64,000 nucleotides of DNA, from the NCBI GenBank assembly GCA_963693285.1, contig OY848926.1:3518501-3582500 (forward strand), written 5' to 3'. A model generated the notes under the pieces. That model did no database searches. It was not told the DNA's origin and worked only from the letters and a program-made list of their open reading frames with translations. This DNA is from Xestospongia muta (lineage: Eukaryota; Porifera; Demospongiae; Haplosclerida; Petrosiidae). Made by a program: the position numbers and the translations under genes. Positions 34,401 to 51,484 of this stretch are shown piece by piece; position 1 is the first letter of the stretch, and each line of letters begins with the position of its first letter.

Positions 34401-37400
34401 TGTTCAAGCTACAAATAGACCTGGTCTCTATGAAGAATTAGAGCAGATACAAGAAAGGTACTGTGCTATTAAACACTTAAATTACAACTCTAAAATCTTA
34501 TTTTTAGGCTATCTGTTTGTGAGAAGGCACTAGCAGAATATCTGGAAACAAAACGTCTGGCATTTCCCAGGTTTTATTTTATATCATCTGCTGATCTGTT
34601 GGATATTCTTTCCAAGGGAAACCAACCAACTCTGGTATATGACTTTATAATGTACAATGTAGTATGTCCCTTTTTACATAGGTGGCCCGTCATTTGGCTA
34701 AGTTATTTGATAGCATGGCTAAGCTTAAGTTTGAGGATGAGTCTGGTAGAATTGCTTTGGGAATGTTCAGTAAAGATGGTGAGTATGTTGACTTCGATTC
34801 TCCATGTGAACTAGTTGGACAAGTGGAAGATTGGTTGAATAAGTTACTGGAAAAAATGCAAGCCACTGTACGTCATGAGTTTATGGAAGCTGTAGTGACC
34901 TATGAAGAGAAACCACGTGAACAATGGCTGTTTGAATATCCAGCTCAAGTTGCTTTAGCAGGTACACAAATTTGGTGGACTACTGAAGTCGGCATTGCCT
35001 TTGCACGTCTTGAGGAAGGCTACGAGAATGCTCTCAAAGATTATTACAAGAAGCAGGTCATTCAATTGAACACTTTGATCAATTTATTACTGGGTGATCT
35101 TAGCAAAGGTGATCGCCAAAAGATCATGACCATTTGTACCATCGACGTACACTCCCGTGATGTGGTCGCTAAACTTATAGCTCAAAAAGTGGAGAATTCC
35201 CAAGCCTTTACTTGGCTGTGTCAGTTACGTCATCGCTGGGATGAGGAGAAGAAAGATTGTTATGCCAATATCTGTGATGCACAGTTCAAATATTCATATG
35301 AATACCTAGGAAACACACCACGACTTGTTATTACTCCTCTTACTGATCGGTAAATTATTCTCTTTGTGATTCACCTTCCCATTTACACCATCCCTTTTCA
35401 CATACAGTTGCTATATCACACTCACACAGTCGCTGCATCTTACAATGAGTGGAGCACCTGCTGGTCCAGCTGGTACAGGCAAAACAGAGAGTGTGAAAGA
35501 TCTTGGACGAGCTCTGGGAATCATGGTGTATGTGTTTAACTGCTCAGAACAAATGGACTACAAGGTATATTGACCATAAATGGACAACTAGAAAATGATT
35601 GAGAGACTGTAGAATGGATTGATAGTTAAATGTATAAATGAATTGTTGTATTTTGTTGTTTATTTATATCTGTTTTTAAACAGTCAATTGGTAATATTTA
35701 CAAAGGACTGTCGCAGACTGGAGCTTGGGGCTGTTTTGATGAATTCAATCGTATTGCAGTGGAAGTGTTATCTGTAGTAGCTGTTCAAGTGAAAACTATT
35801 CAGGATGCTATTAGAATGAAGAAGAAAAGGTTTTTGTTTGAGGGAACAGAAATCAAGATGACTCCTACTGTGGGATTGTTTATAACAATGAATCCTGGCT
35901 ATGCTGGTCGTACTGAGTTACCTGAAAACCTCAAGGCTTTGTTCCGGTATGTGAAATGGATCAATGGATGAATGGATCAATGGATGATTGGATGGATGGA
36001 AGAATAAATGGATGGACGAATGGATATGATGATCTTTATGTACTCTCTCTGTATTCATTCTCAGACCGTGTGCTATGGTTGTTCCTGACTTTGAGCTGAT
36101 TGCTGAAATTATGTTGATAGCTGAGGGATTTATTAATGGTCGTATTTTGGCCAGGAAGTTTTTAACCCTTTACACTCTATGTAAGGAGCTCCTTTCAAAA
36201 CAAGATCATTACGATTGGGGACTGAGGGCCATTAAATCAGTGCTGGTTGTGGCTGGATCTCTCAAGAGATCAGATAGAGGACGACCAGAGGATCAGGTAT
36301 TCTTAACTTCACTTTGTGATCTCATTACTTTCTTTGATATATTTGTAGGTTCTGATGAGAGCATTAAGAGATTTCAACACTCCCAAAATTGTTACAGATG
36401 ATGTGACAATATTTATGGGTCTTATTGGTGATCTGTTTCCTGCTTTAGATGTTCCTAGGAAGAGAGATATGGACTTTGAAGAGACAGTCAAAAAATCTGT
36501 TCTGGTAAAAGAAATCACTACATTTTGGACATATAGATATATGTGATATATTGTTAATAGGATTTGGGTCTTCAACCTGAGGATGGTTTTATTTTAAAGA
36601 TTGTACAATTAGAGGAACTACGTCATGTTAGACATTCCATTTTTGTCATTGGCAATGCTGGCACAGGAAAAAGCAAGGTACTATACCACCATATTGATAT
36701 ATCATGATCATTTTGATGTGAATTTCCTGATTCTTATAGATTCTTCGTTGTTTAAATCGTACTTATTACAACATGAAATTGAAACCAGTCTGGCAGGATA
36801 TCAATCCAAAGGCTGTCACCACGCATGAATTGTATGGGTTTATCAATCCTGCTACTCGTGAATGGAAAGATGGTCTCTTTTCAACTATAATGAGAGACAT
36901 GTCTAATATAGCCAATGAAAGTCCAAAGTGGATAGTATTAGATGGAGATATTGATCCTATGTGGATTGAGTCATTGAATACTGTCATGGATGATAACAAG
37001 GTATGCTACAAGTTGAGTATTATGACTATATACGTCATCTACATGTGTATAGGTTTTAACGTTAGCTAGTAATGAGAGGGTACCTCTCAATCCAACTATG
37101 AGATTAATGTTTGAGATTGGACATTTGAAAGCAGCTACACCTGCTACTGTATCTAGAGCTGGTATTCTCTTTGTTAATCCTTCTGATCTTGGATGGAACC
37201 CGTAAGACAGATATATTTATTCCTATATCAGAATAACTAATGTTTTCTCAAAGGTTTGTACAGAGTTGGATTGATAAGAGAGAAGTCCAATCTGAGAAAG
37301 CCAATTTGACAATCCTGTTTGAAAAATATGTCCCTCCTTGTTTGGATAACCTGCGTTACAAATTTAAGAAGATCACACCAGTTTCAGAGACGAGTATGAT

Positions 37401-39009
37401 TCAGACTTTATGCTATTTATTGGAAGCTCTCTTGACTCCTGAAAACACTCCTCCTGATTGTTCAAAGGAACTGTACGAGTTGTACTTTGTTTTTGCCGCC
37501 GTGTGGGCATTTGGTGGGTCCATGTTTCAAGATCAGGTATATAGTAATATTGTTTTTACTGTATCTTATTTATTGAGTCAATTTTAGTTGGTTGATTATC
37601 GTGTGGAATTTTCAAAATGGTGGGTAACAGAGTTCAAGACAATTAAGTTCCCAAGTCAAGGAACTGTATTTGATTATTATCTGGACAACGAATCTAAAAA
37701 ATGGCTGCCATGGACAGACAAAGTACCCAAATTTGAACATGATCCTGAAATGCCATTGCAAGTAAGATGATGTTGTTACTTATCAATATTGTAATGATTT
37801 CATTTCAGAGTGTGTTAGTACACACATCAGAGACAACACGATATCGTTACTTTGTCGATCTCCTTATGGCTAACCGTCGTCCTGTCATGTTAGTTGGTAA
37901 TGCTGGATGTGGTAAAACAGTCTTGATCAATGATAAACTAACGTCACTAGATGAGGACACACTGATTACAATGATACCTTTCAATTACTACACTACATCA
38001 CTTATGTTGCAACAAGTCATGGAGAAACCACTTGAGAAAAAAGCTGGACGAAATTATGGACCACCTGGTACAAAGAAACTTATTTACTTTATTGACGATA
38101 TGAATATGCCTGTTGTGGATACATATGGTACAGTACAGCCTCACACACTTATACGCCAACACTTAGATTATAATCACTGGTATGATCGGACTAAACTCAT
38201 CTTGAAGGAAATACACAATGTACAATATGTGGCGTGTATGAATCCAACTGCCGGTAGCTTTACTATAAATCCACGACTTCAACGTCATTTCTCAGTTTTT
38301 GCTGTTAGCTTTCCTGGCATGGACTCTCTCAAGACAATATATCAGAGTATTTTACATGGTCACATTTCATCTGGCGGTTTTAACACTCAAATTCAACGTA
38401 ATTATGAAAAGATTGTTGCTGGAGCATTGGCACTGCATACTAAAGTTACCACCACCTTTTTGCCAACAGCTATCAAGTTTCATTACATCTTTAACCTTCG
38501 AGATCTTTCTAATATCTTCCAGGTTTGTTGTTTCTTGACATACAATATTTCAATTCATTTGTTTTATGTAGGGTTTATTGTTTACTGGTCCAGAATGTAT
38601 TAAAACACCAATAGACTTTGTGAGGTTGTGGCTTCATGAAGCTAGTCGAGTATATGGTGACAAATTGATTGAACAGAAAGACATGGAAAACTTTCAGAAA
38701 ATGAAATATGAAATTGCCAAGCAAACCTTTGAGGTAAACTAAACCAGCTGTCTTTTTGATATATGTGGAGTACTCTTTCCACAGGATCTTGATGATGGCG
38801 CTTTGAATGCTGATCCTCTCATATACTGTCACTTTGCAAGTGGTATCGGAGAACCCAAGTACCTTTCAGTCCCTTCCTGGGAATCGCTCAACAAGACCTT
38901 AGAAGAAGCATTGGAATCATACAATGAAATAAATGCAGTTATGAACTTAGTGTTGTTTGAAGATGCTATGTATCATGTGTAAGTAAAACTGTCTTTATCC
39001 CATTACACT

Positions 39010-39059
<50 letters not shown>

Positions 39060-42000
39060 GCTGTAGAATCAATCGTATCTTGGAGTCTCCTCGTGGTAAT
39101 GCCTTATTAGTTGGTGTGGGTGGTAGTGGTAAACAAAGTCTAACTCGATTGGCTGCTTCAGTCTCAGGATTAGAAGTATTTCAGATACAACTGAGAAAAG
39201 GATATAGTGTTGGCGATTTAAAAACTGACTTAGCACAACTCTATATTAAAGCTGGACTAAAGAATATTGGTACTGTATTTTTGCTGACAGATGCACAAGT
39301 AAATACAATTTCTACTTTATGTTCTTCAATATTATTCTCTCCTTCCAGGTGCCTGATGAAAAATTCCTTGTACTTATTAATGACTTGTTAGCTTCAGGGG
39401 AAATCCCTGATTTATTTGCAGATGATGAACTGGAAAATGTTATAAATGGTTTACGTAATGAGGTCAAAGGAGCAGGCATCCAAGATACTAAAGAGAATAT
39501 TTGGAAATTTTTTATTGATAGAGTTCGTCGACAACTTAAGGTTAGTAAACAGACATTTTATCTCTAAAGTTATTCTCTTTTTGTAGGTTGTACTTTGTTT
39601 CTCTCCTGTTGGTTCCACTCTGAGGGTACGTGCTCGTAAATTTCCAGCTATTGTTAACTGTACATCTATTGATTGGTTTCACGAGTGGCCTGAAGAAGCT
39701 TTGATCTCTGTCAGCTCACGTTTCCTTGCTGAGGTTGAACTCATTTCAGTAAGACAAGGCTATTCTATAGTACTCCCTTATGTACAATTATCTTATTACA
39801 TAGCCCGAGGTACGAACATCTGTTAGTAAGTTCATGGCTTACGTTCATGGCAGTGTAAATGAAATGAGTAAACAATATTTGGCTAATGAAAGGAGATATA
39901 ATTATACCACACCTAAAAGTTTCCTAGAGTTGGTAAGTTACCATTCATGGTTTACCATTAACTTTCATGGTTTACCATTAATTTTATATTATATTATTAA
40001 AGTTATTATCTACAATTGTTATTCTTCAATGTTTTCACATACAGATTGCCTTGTATCAGAATTTGTTGTCACGGAAACATGGGGAGTTGATTGGAAACAT
40101 GGAACGTTTAGAAGGAGGTTTAGAAAAACTGAAAAGTACTGCAGCTCAAGTCGACGATCTAAAAGAGAAACTGGCAGCTCAAGAAGTAGAACTCAAACAG
40201 AAAAATGAAGATGCTGATGCCCTCATAGAAAAAGTTGGTGTGGAGCAAGAGAAAGTTGGCAAAGAGAAGGCAATAGCTGACGAGGAAGAAAAGAAAGTGG
40301 CAAAAATCAATGAGGAGGTCACAAAGAAGCAAAAGGATTGTGAAACTGATCTTGCACGTGCAGAACCAGCTTTGAAAGCAGCTGCTGAAGCATTGAATAC
40401 TCTTAACAAAGCTAATTTAACAGAATTAAAGTCTTTTGGTAAACCACCTCCTATTGTAGTACAAGTGGTTGCAGCTGTGATGATGTTACTTAGCCCTTCA
40501 AACAAAATACCAAAAGATGTTTCATGGAATGCAGGAAAGAATTTTATGGGAAAAGTAGATCAGTTTTTAGATTCCTTGTTAAATTTTGATAAAGAAAATA
40601 TTCAAGATCCAAACAGGAAAGCTGTGGAGCCTTACCTCCAAAATAAAGATTTTGATCCAGATTTTGTACGAAACAAGTCCTTTGCTGCAGCAGGTACTTA
40701 CTATACAATGTATTCCATCTCTTTATTGTGCATTTTACAGGTCTGTGTTCCTGGACAATCAATATCGTCAAGTTTTATGAAGTATTCTGTGATGTTGAGC
40801 CTAAAAGAAAAGCTCTTGCTGCAGCTAATGCTGAGCTTGCAGCTGCACAAGATAAACTATCAAAAATTAAAGCCAAAATCAAAGAACTTGATGATAATTT
40901 AGCTGAACTTACAAGACAGTTTGAAGAAGCTACAGCCGCTAAATTAAAATGTCAAAAAGAAGCTGAAGCTACAGCCTTAACAATTTCACTTGCTAACAGG
41001 TAAAGTGCAATACAGTACTTGTTGAATGGATTTAAAATACAGTACTTGTTGAGTTGAGTTGAAAGTAAAGTACTTGTTGAATGAGTCTGTGTTATAGATT
41101 TCATACACTTAAATTGATCAATTCCCATCTCAGATTGGTGAATGGTTTAGCATCAGAGAAAGTTCGTTGGGCTGAGTCTGTGGAGAGAATGAAGAAAGAG
41201 GAGTTAATGTTACCAGGAGATGTTCTGTTGACTTCAGCCTATATCTCCTATGTTGGATGTTTCAGTCGTAGCTATCGTGAAGTATTATTAGAAGAAAAAT
41301 GGTTGCCATTCTTTAAATCATTAAATGTAAGAATATTTTATAATACCCCAATAAGTATAATATTAATTTTAAAAATCGTTATCGTTTTTCATTCAGCCCT
41401 CCATTCCTCTGACTGAAAACTTAGATGTACTCTCTCTTCTCACTGATCCTGCTACTATCGCTCACTGGAACAATGAAAACCTTCCTAATGACCGAATGTC
41501 TATTGAAAATGCAACTATTTTAACTAATGCTGAGCGTTGGCCACTTATGATTGACCCTCAGTTACAAGGAATAAAATGGATAAAAACACGAGAAGGAGAA
41601 GAGCTAAAAGTTATTCGTCTTGGTGCTAAAGGGTAGGAAAGAATGGCTAAATATTTTATGTTATTTAACATGTAGATATCTGGATGCTATTGAGCGAGCT
41701 GTTTCTAATGGTGACTGTTTATTGTTGGAGAACATTATGGAATCGGTTGATGCTGTGCTCGATCCATTACTTGGTCGTTTGACCATCAAAAAAGGACGTT
41801 ACATTAAGATTGGAGACAAGGAAGTAGAATACCACCCCAAGTAAGTTTCAATAAGACAAATCAAACTTGTTATACTTGTTGTACAGGTTCAGAATGATAC
41901 TACAGACAAAATTAGGTAATCCACATTACAAGCCAGAAATGCAAGCCCAAGCAACTTTGATCAACTTTACTGTTACCAGAGATGGTTTAGAAGATCAGTT

Positions 42001-45000
42001 ATTAGCAGAAGTAGTTGCTACAGAGAGACCCGACTTAGAGAGGACTAAGGTTATATTCTCTCAATGAACATACTCTAACTTGTTTTGTAGGCTGAACTGA
42101 CTCGACAACAAAATGAGTTTAAGATAAAACTAAAGGAATTAGAAGATTCTCTCTTGTCACGTCTCTCATCAGCTGGAGGCAATTTCCTTGGAGACACTGC
42201 ACTAGTGGAGAACTTGGAAACTACAAAGAAAACAGCTCAAGATATCGAACAGAAGGTATTATACAATTTCTAATGATATTATTCTGTGATATGTACTAGG
42301 TGGCTGAAGCCATTATCACAGAGAAAAAAATCAATGAAGCCAGAGAGAATTATCGACCAGTAGCTGCTCGTTCTTCGTTACTATACTTTATATTAAATGA
42401 TCTCTATAAGATTAACCCTCTCTATCAATTCTCTCTGAAGGTATGAATACTAAGAATCAAATGTCTTCAAAGTTGTATCTCTGTCTTTCTTTAGGCATTT
42501 AGAGTAGTATTTCAGAACGCAATTAATAAAGCAGAAAAGTCAGATGATGTTAAAGTTCGTGTTGCTAATCTCATTGATAGTATCACATATATGGTATACA
42601 TGTATACAACCCGTGGCTTATTTGAACGAGACAAACTCATTTTTACATCACAAGTTGCCTTCCAGGTGAGACTCAATACTCGGTATGTTTCATTCTTATA
42701 ATTACTAATCAATTTCAGATATTATTATTGGACAAAGCTATTGATCCAACAGAACTGGACTTTCTCTTGCGTTTTCCTGTGGTACCCAATGTAACCAGTC
42801 CAGTTGATTTTCTTTCCCACAACAGTTGGGGCGGCCTAAAGTCTCTTTCTAATATTGAACAGTTCCGGAACCTGGACAAAGATATTGAAGGCAAGAAACA
42901 GCAAAAATTGTACAACACTTGATTATTTATTATATAGGCTCTGCTAAAAGATGGAAAAAATTTGTTGATAGTGAGACACCAGAAAAGGACAAATTCCCAG
43001 GAGAATGGAAGAACAAGACTTCTCTTCAAAAACTCTGCATGATGAGAGCTCTAAGACCTGACAGAATGACTTATGCAATGATGTAAATGAGCTTACAATA
43101 TCTTTTTATATATAATTATGTACAACATGTGTTTCTATAGGCTTTATGTTGAGGAGAAACTTGGTACTAAGTATGTTGAGAAGAACAGTATTCCATTTGA
43201 AGTTTCATACCAAGAGACTGGCCCAGCTACTCCTGTTTTCTTTGTACTTAGTCCTGGTGTAGATCCACTCAAAGATGTGGAGAATCTTGGAAAGAAGTTG
43301 AACTTTACTTTTGACAACAAGAACTTTCACAATGTCTCTCTTGGACAGGTTTGTAGACAAAAACAGGAGGAAATTTTTACAATTTTTTTACAGGGACAAG
43401 AAGTTGTAGCAGAAAATGCATTAGAGCTAGCATCCAAAGAAGGTCACTGGGTTATCTTACAAGTGAGACAAGTCACATTTGCTGACCTTAATCATAACAT
43501 TTCTCTTTAGAATATCCATCTTGTAGCCAAATGGCTAAGCAAGTTAGAGAAGTTGTTAGAACAATACAGTGAAGGCAGTAATGATGCCTATCGTGTGTAT
43601 ATTTCTGCTGAACCAGCAGCTGATGTTGCCGGTCATATTATTCCACAGGGTATTCTTGAGTCCAGTATTAAGATTACAAATGAGCCTCCTACTGGAATGA
43701 TTGCTAACTTACACAAAGCTCTTGACAATTTCAACCAGGTACTTGAGACAGTTCCACATATAGTAGATTTCAATCTGGGTTTCTTTTAAGGACACGCTAG
43801 AGATGTGTTCTCGCGAGAACGAATTTAAGAGTATACTTTTCTCTCTCATCTATTTCCATGCTTGTGTTGTTGAACGACGTAAATTTGGTCCTCAAGGCTG
43901 GAACCGTTCGTATCCTTACAACACTGGGGATCTAACCATCAGTGTCAATGTACTGTATAATTATTTAGAAGCTAATGCTAAGGTTGGCCAGCTATTTATA
44001 CAATGACAGCTTGTTAATGATCTTTGGTTTCTTTCACATTAGGTTCCTTGGACTGATTTGCGTTATCTGTTTGGTGAGATCATGTATGGTGGTCATATTA
44101 CTGATGACTGGGATAGACGACTATGCAGAACCTACCTTGAAGAATTCATGAAACCTGAACAGGTCAGTGAGTGAAGATGAGATTACCCACTTAATAAGAT
44201 GTTCTTACAGCTTGATGGTGAACTCTTGTTTGCTCCTGGATTTCCAACACCACCCAACCAAGATTATGTAGCCTATCACAAATACATTGATGATAACTTG
44301 CCACCAGAGAGTCCTACACTCTACGGTCTTCATCCCAATGCAGAAATAGGTTTTCTTACAACAACTAGTGAAAATCTCTTTCGTACTGTTTTGGAGATGC
44401 AACCTCGAGACTCTTCCAGTGGAGGTGGAGCTGCAGCAAGTAGAGAAGAGAAAGTGAAAACAATTTTAGATGAGATCCTAGAGAAATTACCTGAAGAGTT
44501 CAATATGGTGGAACTGTTTGCTCGTGCTGAAGAGAAGACACCATATGTCTTGGTAGCATTGCAGGAGTGTGAACGAATGAATGGTCTCACTCGAGAGATA
44601 CGTCGATCACTCAAAGAACTGGATCTAGGACTCAAGGTAATTTATTCATGAAACAATTAAATGTATATTGTCTCTGCTTTGTTTCTTAGGGTGAGTTGAC
44701 TATCACGTCAGATATGGAGAACCTTCAAAATTCCCTCTTCTTTGACAACATCCCTGATAATTGGAACAAACGAGCTTACCCTTCTATGAATGGACTAACA
44801 GCTTGGTATGCAGATTTATTACAACGTATACGTGAACTAGAGAGTTGGGTCTCAGATTTTAACATGCCAGCATGTATCTGGCTGGCTGGATTTTTCAATC
44901 CTCAATCTTTTCTCACAGCTATTATGCAATCGATGGCTCGTAAAAATGAGTGGCCACTTGACAAAATGTGCCTGCAGTGTGATGTAAGCAAGAAGAACAA

Positions 45001-45307
45001 GGAGGATTTTAGTAGCCCACCGAGAGAGGGAGCTTATGTTCATGGGTTGTTTATGGAGGGTGCTCGCTGGGATGTCCAGACAGGTCTTATCCAAGAGGCT
45101 CGTCTTAAAGATCTCAATCCTTCAATGCCTGTCATTTTCATCAGAGCCATTCCTGTAGATAAACAAGAGACAAAGAACATCTATGAATGTCCAGTCTACA
45201 AGACACGTCAACGAGGCCCCACATTTGTCTGGACCTTTAATCTCAAAACCAAAGAGAAGTCATCAAAATGGATCATTGCTGGAGTAGCTCTATTGCTGAG
45301 TGTTTAA
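28482..45307 (+). CDS. DNAH17: Axonemal dynein heavy chain, outer-arm beta type (DNAH9/11/17 group)
   Basis: Motor heavy chain of the ciliary outer dynein arm. The gene appears complete over 16.8 kb with dozens of mostly 45-70 nt introns. ATG 28482 opens [28 protein letters not shown] and [16 protein letters not shown] are typical of the beta-type N-terminal tail. P-loops: AAA1 GPAGTGKT 35463-35486 with WGCFDEFNR as Walker B; AAA2 GNAGTGKS 36651-36674; AAA3 GNAGCGKT 37896-37919; AAA4 GVGGSGKQ 39113-39136. Stalk coiled coils lie at about 40050-40440 and 40800-41000 with the microtubule-binding domain between them. [17 protein letters not shown] and [16 protein letters not shown] favour DNAH9/11/17 over other axonemal chains. 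AAA5, AAA6 and the C-terminal domain follow, ending [18 protein letters not shown] and a TAA at 45305-45307. Which vertebrate paralogue is closest cannot be decided by eye. Confidence 0.93.
39012..39058 (+). repeat. (CT)n microsatellite acting as polypyrimidine tract in a dynein intron
   Basis: The tract runs directly into the acceptor AG at 39059-39060 with no spacer, so the microsatellite itself is the 3' splice-site pyrimidine tract before the exon carrying the AAA4 P-loop. Confidence 0.93.
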
Positions 45308-45644
45308 CTAAGCACATATTAACCTGCTCTACACACTTATTAGTATACATGTAAAACTAAAAATAATTCTTTTTGTATACTTCGTTTTTAGCAATCCTTT
45401 TAGCTTTAACTTTCTTGCTGAAGATATTTATGCCAAAGATTATAAGATATATTACCGGTTGTTAACACTTTGTATCTGCTAATAATATAATATTAAATAA
45501 CAAAAACATGATGCAACATATCACACTTTTAACGGTAACAACAACAACAACAACAACGAAAACAACAACAATAATAAATGCACGTTCCTGCAATGAATTT
45601 TGTTGACACACATATCATGATATAGTGTGGGTTGGTGAGATAGA
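45308..45644. other. Convergent 3' region between dynein heavy chain and NDE1/NDEL1
   Basis: About 340 bp of 3' UTR sequence from both genes, with an (AAC)n-like repeat at about 45537-45573 followed by AATAATAAA, which could serve as a plus-strand poly(A) signal. No coding similarity. Confidence 0.6.
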
Positions 45645-48996
<3,352 letters not shown>

Positions 48997-49270
48997 GGCA
49001 CTTACGATAAAAAGGTAAGTAAACTAGCCAGTATCCTGTCTCATATTAAAATTACCTTTTTGATTTTTTTGTACCACAGCGATTTGTCCCTCAGGAGTCA
49101 AGGGCCTATCTACTTAGCGGACTACAAAGTGGTTATTTGACTAATTCTAATTATACGTTTGAATAAACTGTGACATGGGCGTGGTTAATTGAAGGCGTGG
49201 TCTGTGTCATAGCGGAAAGAGGGAAAAGAGCTTGTACCAATTGGTGTTTGCTCTAGGTAGGTATCAGAGG
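48997..49270. promoter_or_regulatory. Divergent promoter region of NDE1/NDEL1 and BFAR
   Basis: 274 bp between outward-facing start codons, with both 5' UTRs. No TATA box. GTAGGTATCAG just before the BFAR ATG could be a splice remnant or simply leader. Confidence 0.5.
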
Positions 49271-51324
49271 ATGTCCACTTCGGACCAAGATCAAGAGTTA
49301 AAGCAAGTCTCATATGACGAAACATTTTATCCTAGAGCTGCAGACGAAAGTGAAACAGAATCTGCTACTACAGATGAAGACATGTTAGCCCCAACACCTC
49401 CCAGTAATACACAATCAACCTCGCCCACTTTACCAGATGATGCAATAATACCTCAAGAGAAGGAAGAACAAGACTTAAGTAAAGACAATACGTTAACACC
49501 AGATAAAATGGAGGAGACGACTAAAACAAACGAGGAAGGCATTATGAACACAATGATGTGTGGTGTGTGTTTCCAGCTACTACTCGATCCTATTACGTTA
49601 AATTGCGGTCATAGCTTTTGTCACGTCTGTCTAGCACATATGTGGCAAACATCGCGTAACCCCACCCTCCTTTGTCCCATGTGTCGTCAGCCATGGGCTC
49701 AACAGTTAGGCCGTCTTCCCTCGGTGAATGTTATATTTCGGTACGTAAAAATGAATATATTTCGATGTGAATTTATTTTTATATGTAGAGACATTTTAGA
49801 GCATACCTTTCCTGATAAAACCAAGGAGAGACGAGATGCTATGTCAGCAACTGAATTAGAAGTAATAAGACAATACAACGATGTACAACAAGGTAACCTA
49901 TGGCAACAGGGTCGACCAGTAAGGAGACAAATTAACGCTCGAATTGATGTCCTATGTTTCTTGGCAGCAGTGTTCTTCTGTGCTATATTTGTTGGTGTAA
50001 GTTATCAATACATATAGTTGATATTAAAATGAATGGCTATTGTTTTCAGATTATTATTGTGTCAGCTGGTATATGGGCAATGGGAGGCATGCGAAGTAGT
50101 TTTATACGTAAACCTGTACCTCAGTGGTCCAATCCTGATGTTCTGGAATGGTTGGGAGGTCTTGGAGAATCTGTTCAAAAGGACACTCATGATATCTTTG
50201 AAAGGGAGGTAAGAAGATCATGTTTCAACAAATGCTAGATTGCAATGTTGTATTTGAAGAAAATTGATGGTCGTCACTTGATAAAGCTAACTGATGATAG
50301 TCTTCAGTCTTATGGAATAGTTAATGACGTGTCTAGGACTTCATTGTTACTGTCAATTGATGAATTACGAGAAGTTCAATATGCTCCTCCCCGTAACTTT
50401 GATGAATTCAAGGTTAGTAAATGAAAGATGGAAAACAAAATACACAAAGTAAGAATTTGATGAAATGAAACTATCTCTTGTAGGCTTCTAACAAAGAAGA
50501 TGTGGTGCTTCTTCTATTGACCTATAAAATATTTCCTCGTCTTACGTTTGGCTATCTTTATTTCTTTCGTTACTATGAGATATTTTTACCTGTTGTTCAA
50601 GCTCAGTTGCATCGAGGGGAGGTGACTGTCCCAACTATTGAAGAGCCACCCATTGAACTACAAAAGGAACCAATCAAAGTTGAATCCATCAAAGGAACAA
50701 TTGAAGAGGAAGGACAAGGAGAAACTAGACTTGATGATTCTGATGAAAAGATGGACAAGTTTCCTGAAAAACCATCTGAAGATGTTAGTAACTATTTTAA
50801 AATTGACTTAATTATCTCTTGTTATTAGATGTCAAAACAGGAACCAACTCGTAATCAACTGATAGCCATATTTATTGAGATTCTTCTTGTTCCTCATCTT
50901 GTAGTAGCAGCTTATGTTCTTACTTGGTTGCCTTCAGACTTATTTCTCTCTATCATTATATTGTTACACTGTGTAACAGCTACCTTAAGAGAAGTTAAAG
51001 ATTTAAGGAACAAATTACGTATGAGAGCTGTACAAGAGAGAACTGCCTTGAAGTAAGTTCATCCACTCATCTATTTACTTAATACCTTCACTTTTTAGAT
51101 CTTTATTGACGAGTATTTTTTTGTACATTATCTTTTATTTAATCTTGATGGTTGTTGGACAAGCGGTCTGCTATCTTCTACCGTCTTTTGCCCTGGACAT
51201 TTTGTTTTATCTACTTCTCTTTCACATAATCTATTCACTATCCTATGACCGTATATTCAGGCCAATTTTTTCTCGTCTTGTTGGAACAGGGTTAAGATTT
51301 CTCATACAACTAAACAATCGGTAA
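49271..51324 (+). CDS. BFAR: BFAR-like RING/SAM membrane E3 ubiquitin ligase
   Basis: BFAR is an ER-membrane E3 ligase linked to apoptosis control and ER stress. The ATG at 49271 was chosen over the upstream non-ATG frame. An acidic Thr/Pro-rich N-terminus is followed by a C3HC4 RING (CGVCFQLLLDPITLNCGHSF, CHVC, CPMC; about 49560-49690), a hydrophobic segment (VLCFLAAVFFCAIFVG), a SAM domain (WSNPDVLEWLGGLGESV to SLLLSIDELRE, about 50130-50370), the BFAR-specific FKASNKEDVVLLLLTYKIFPRL block, and C-terminal multi-pass helices (51106-51315). Domain order RING-TM-SAM-TM equals human BFAR. The first intron (49741-49788, 48 nt) is in frame and stop-free, so unspliced mRNA would still read through. 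Stop TAA 51322-51324. Confidence 0.88.
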
Positions 51325-51484
51325 GAGAAGTAGAATATAACACTAATTTCATTTATCAGAATATAAATTTTGAATTCTGTTGAAATAATTCATTTGTTTA
51401 ATAATGTTAGCAAGAAAAAAATACATAATTAATTTAACAAATTATCATAATCATCAATTATTTTAATGTTAGCAGTATAAGAGA

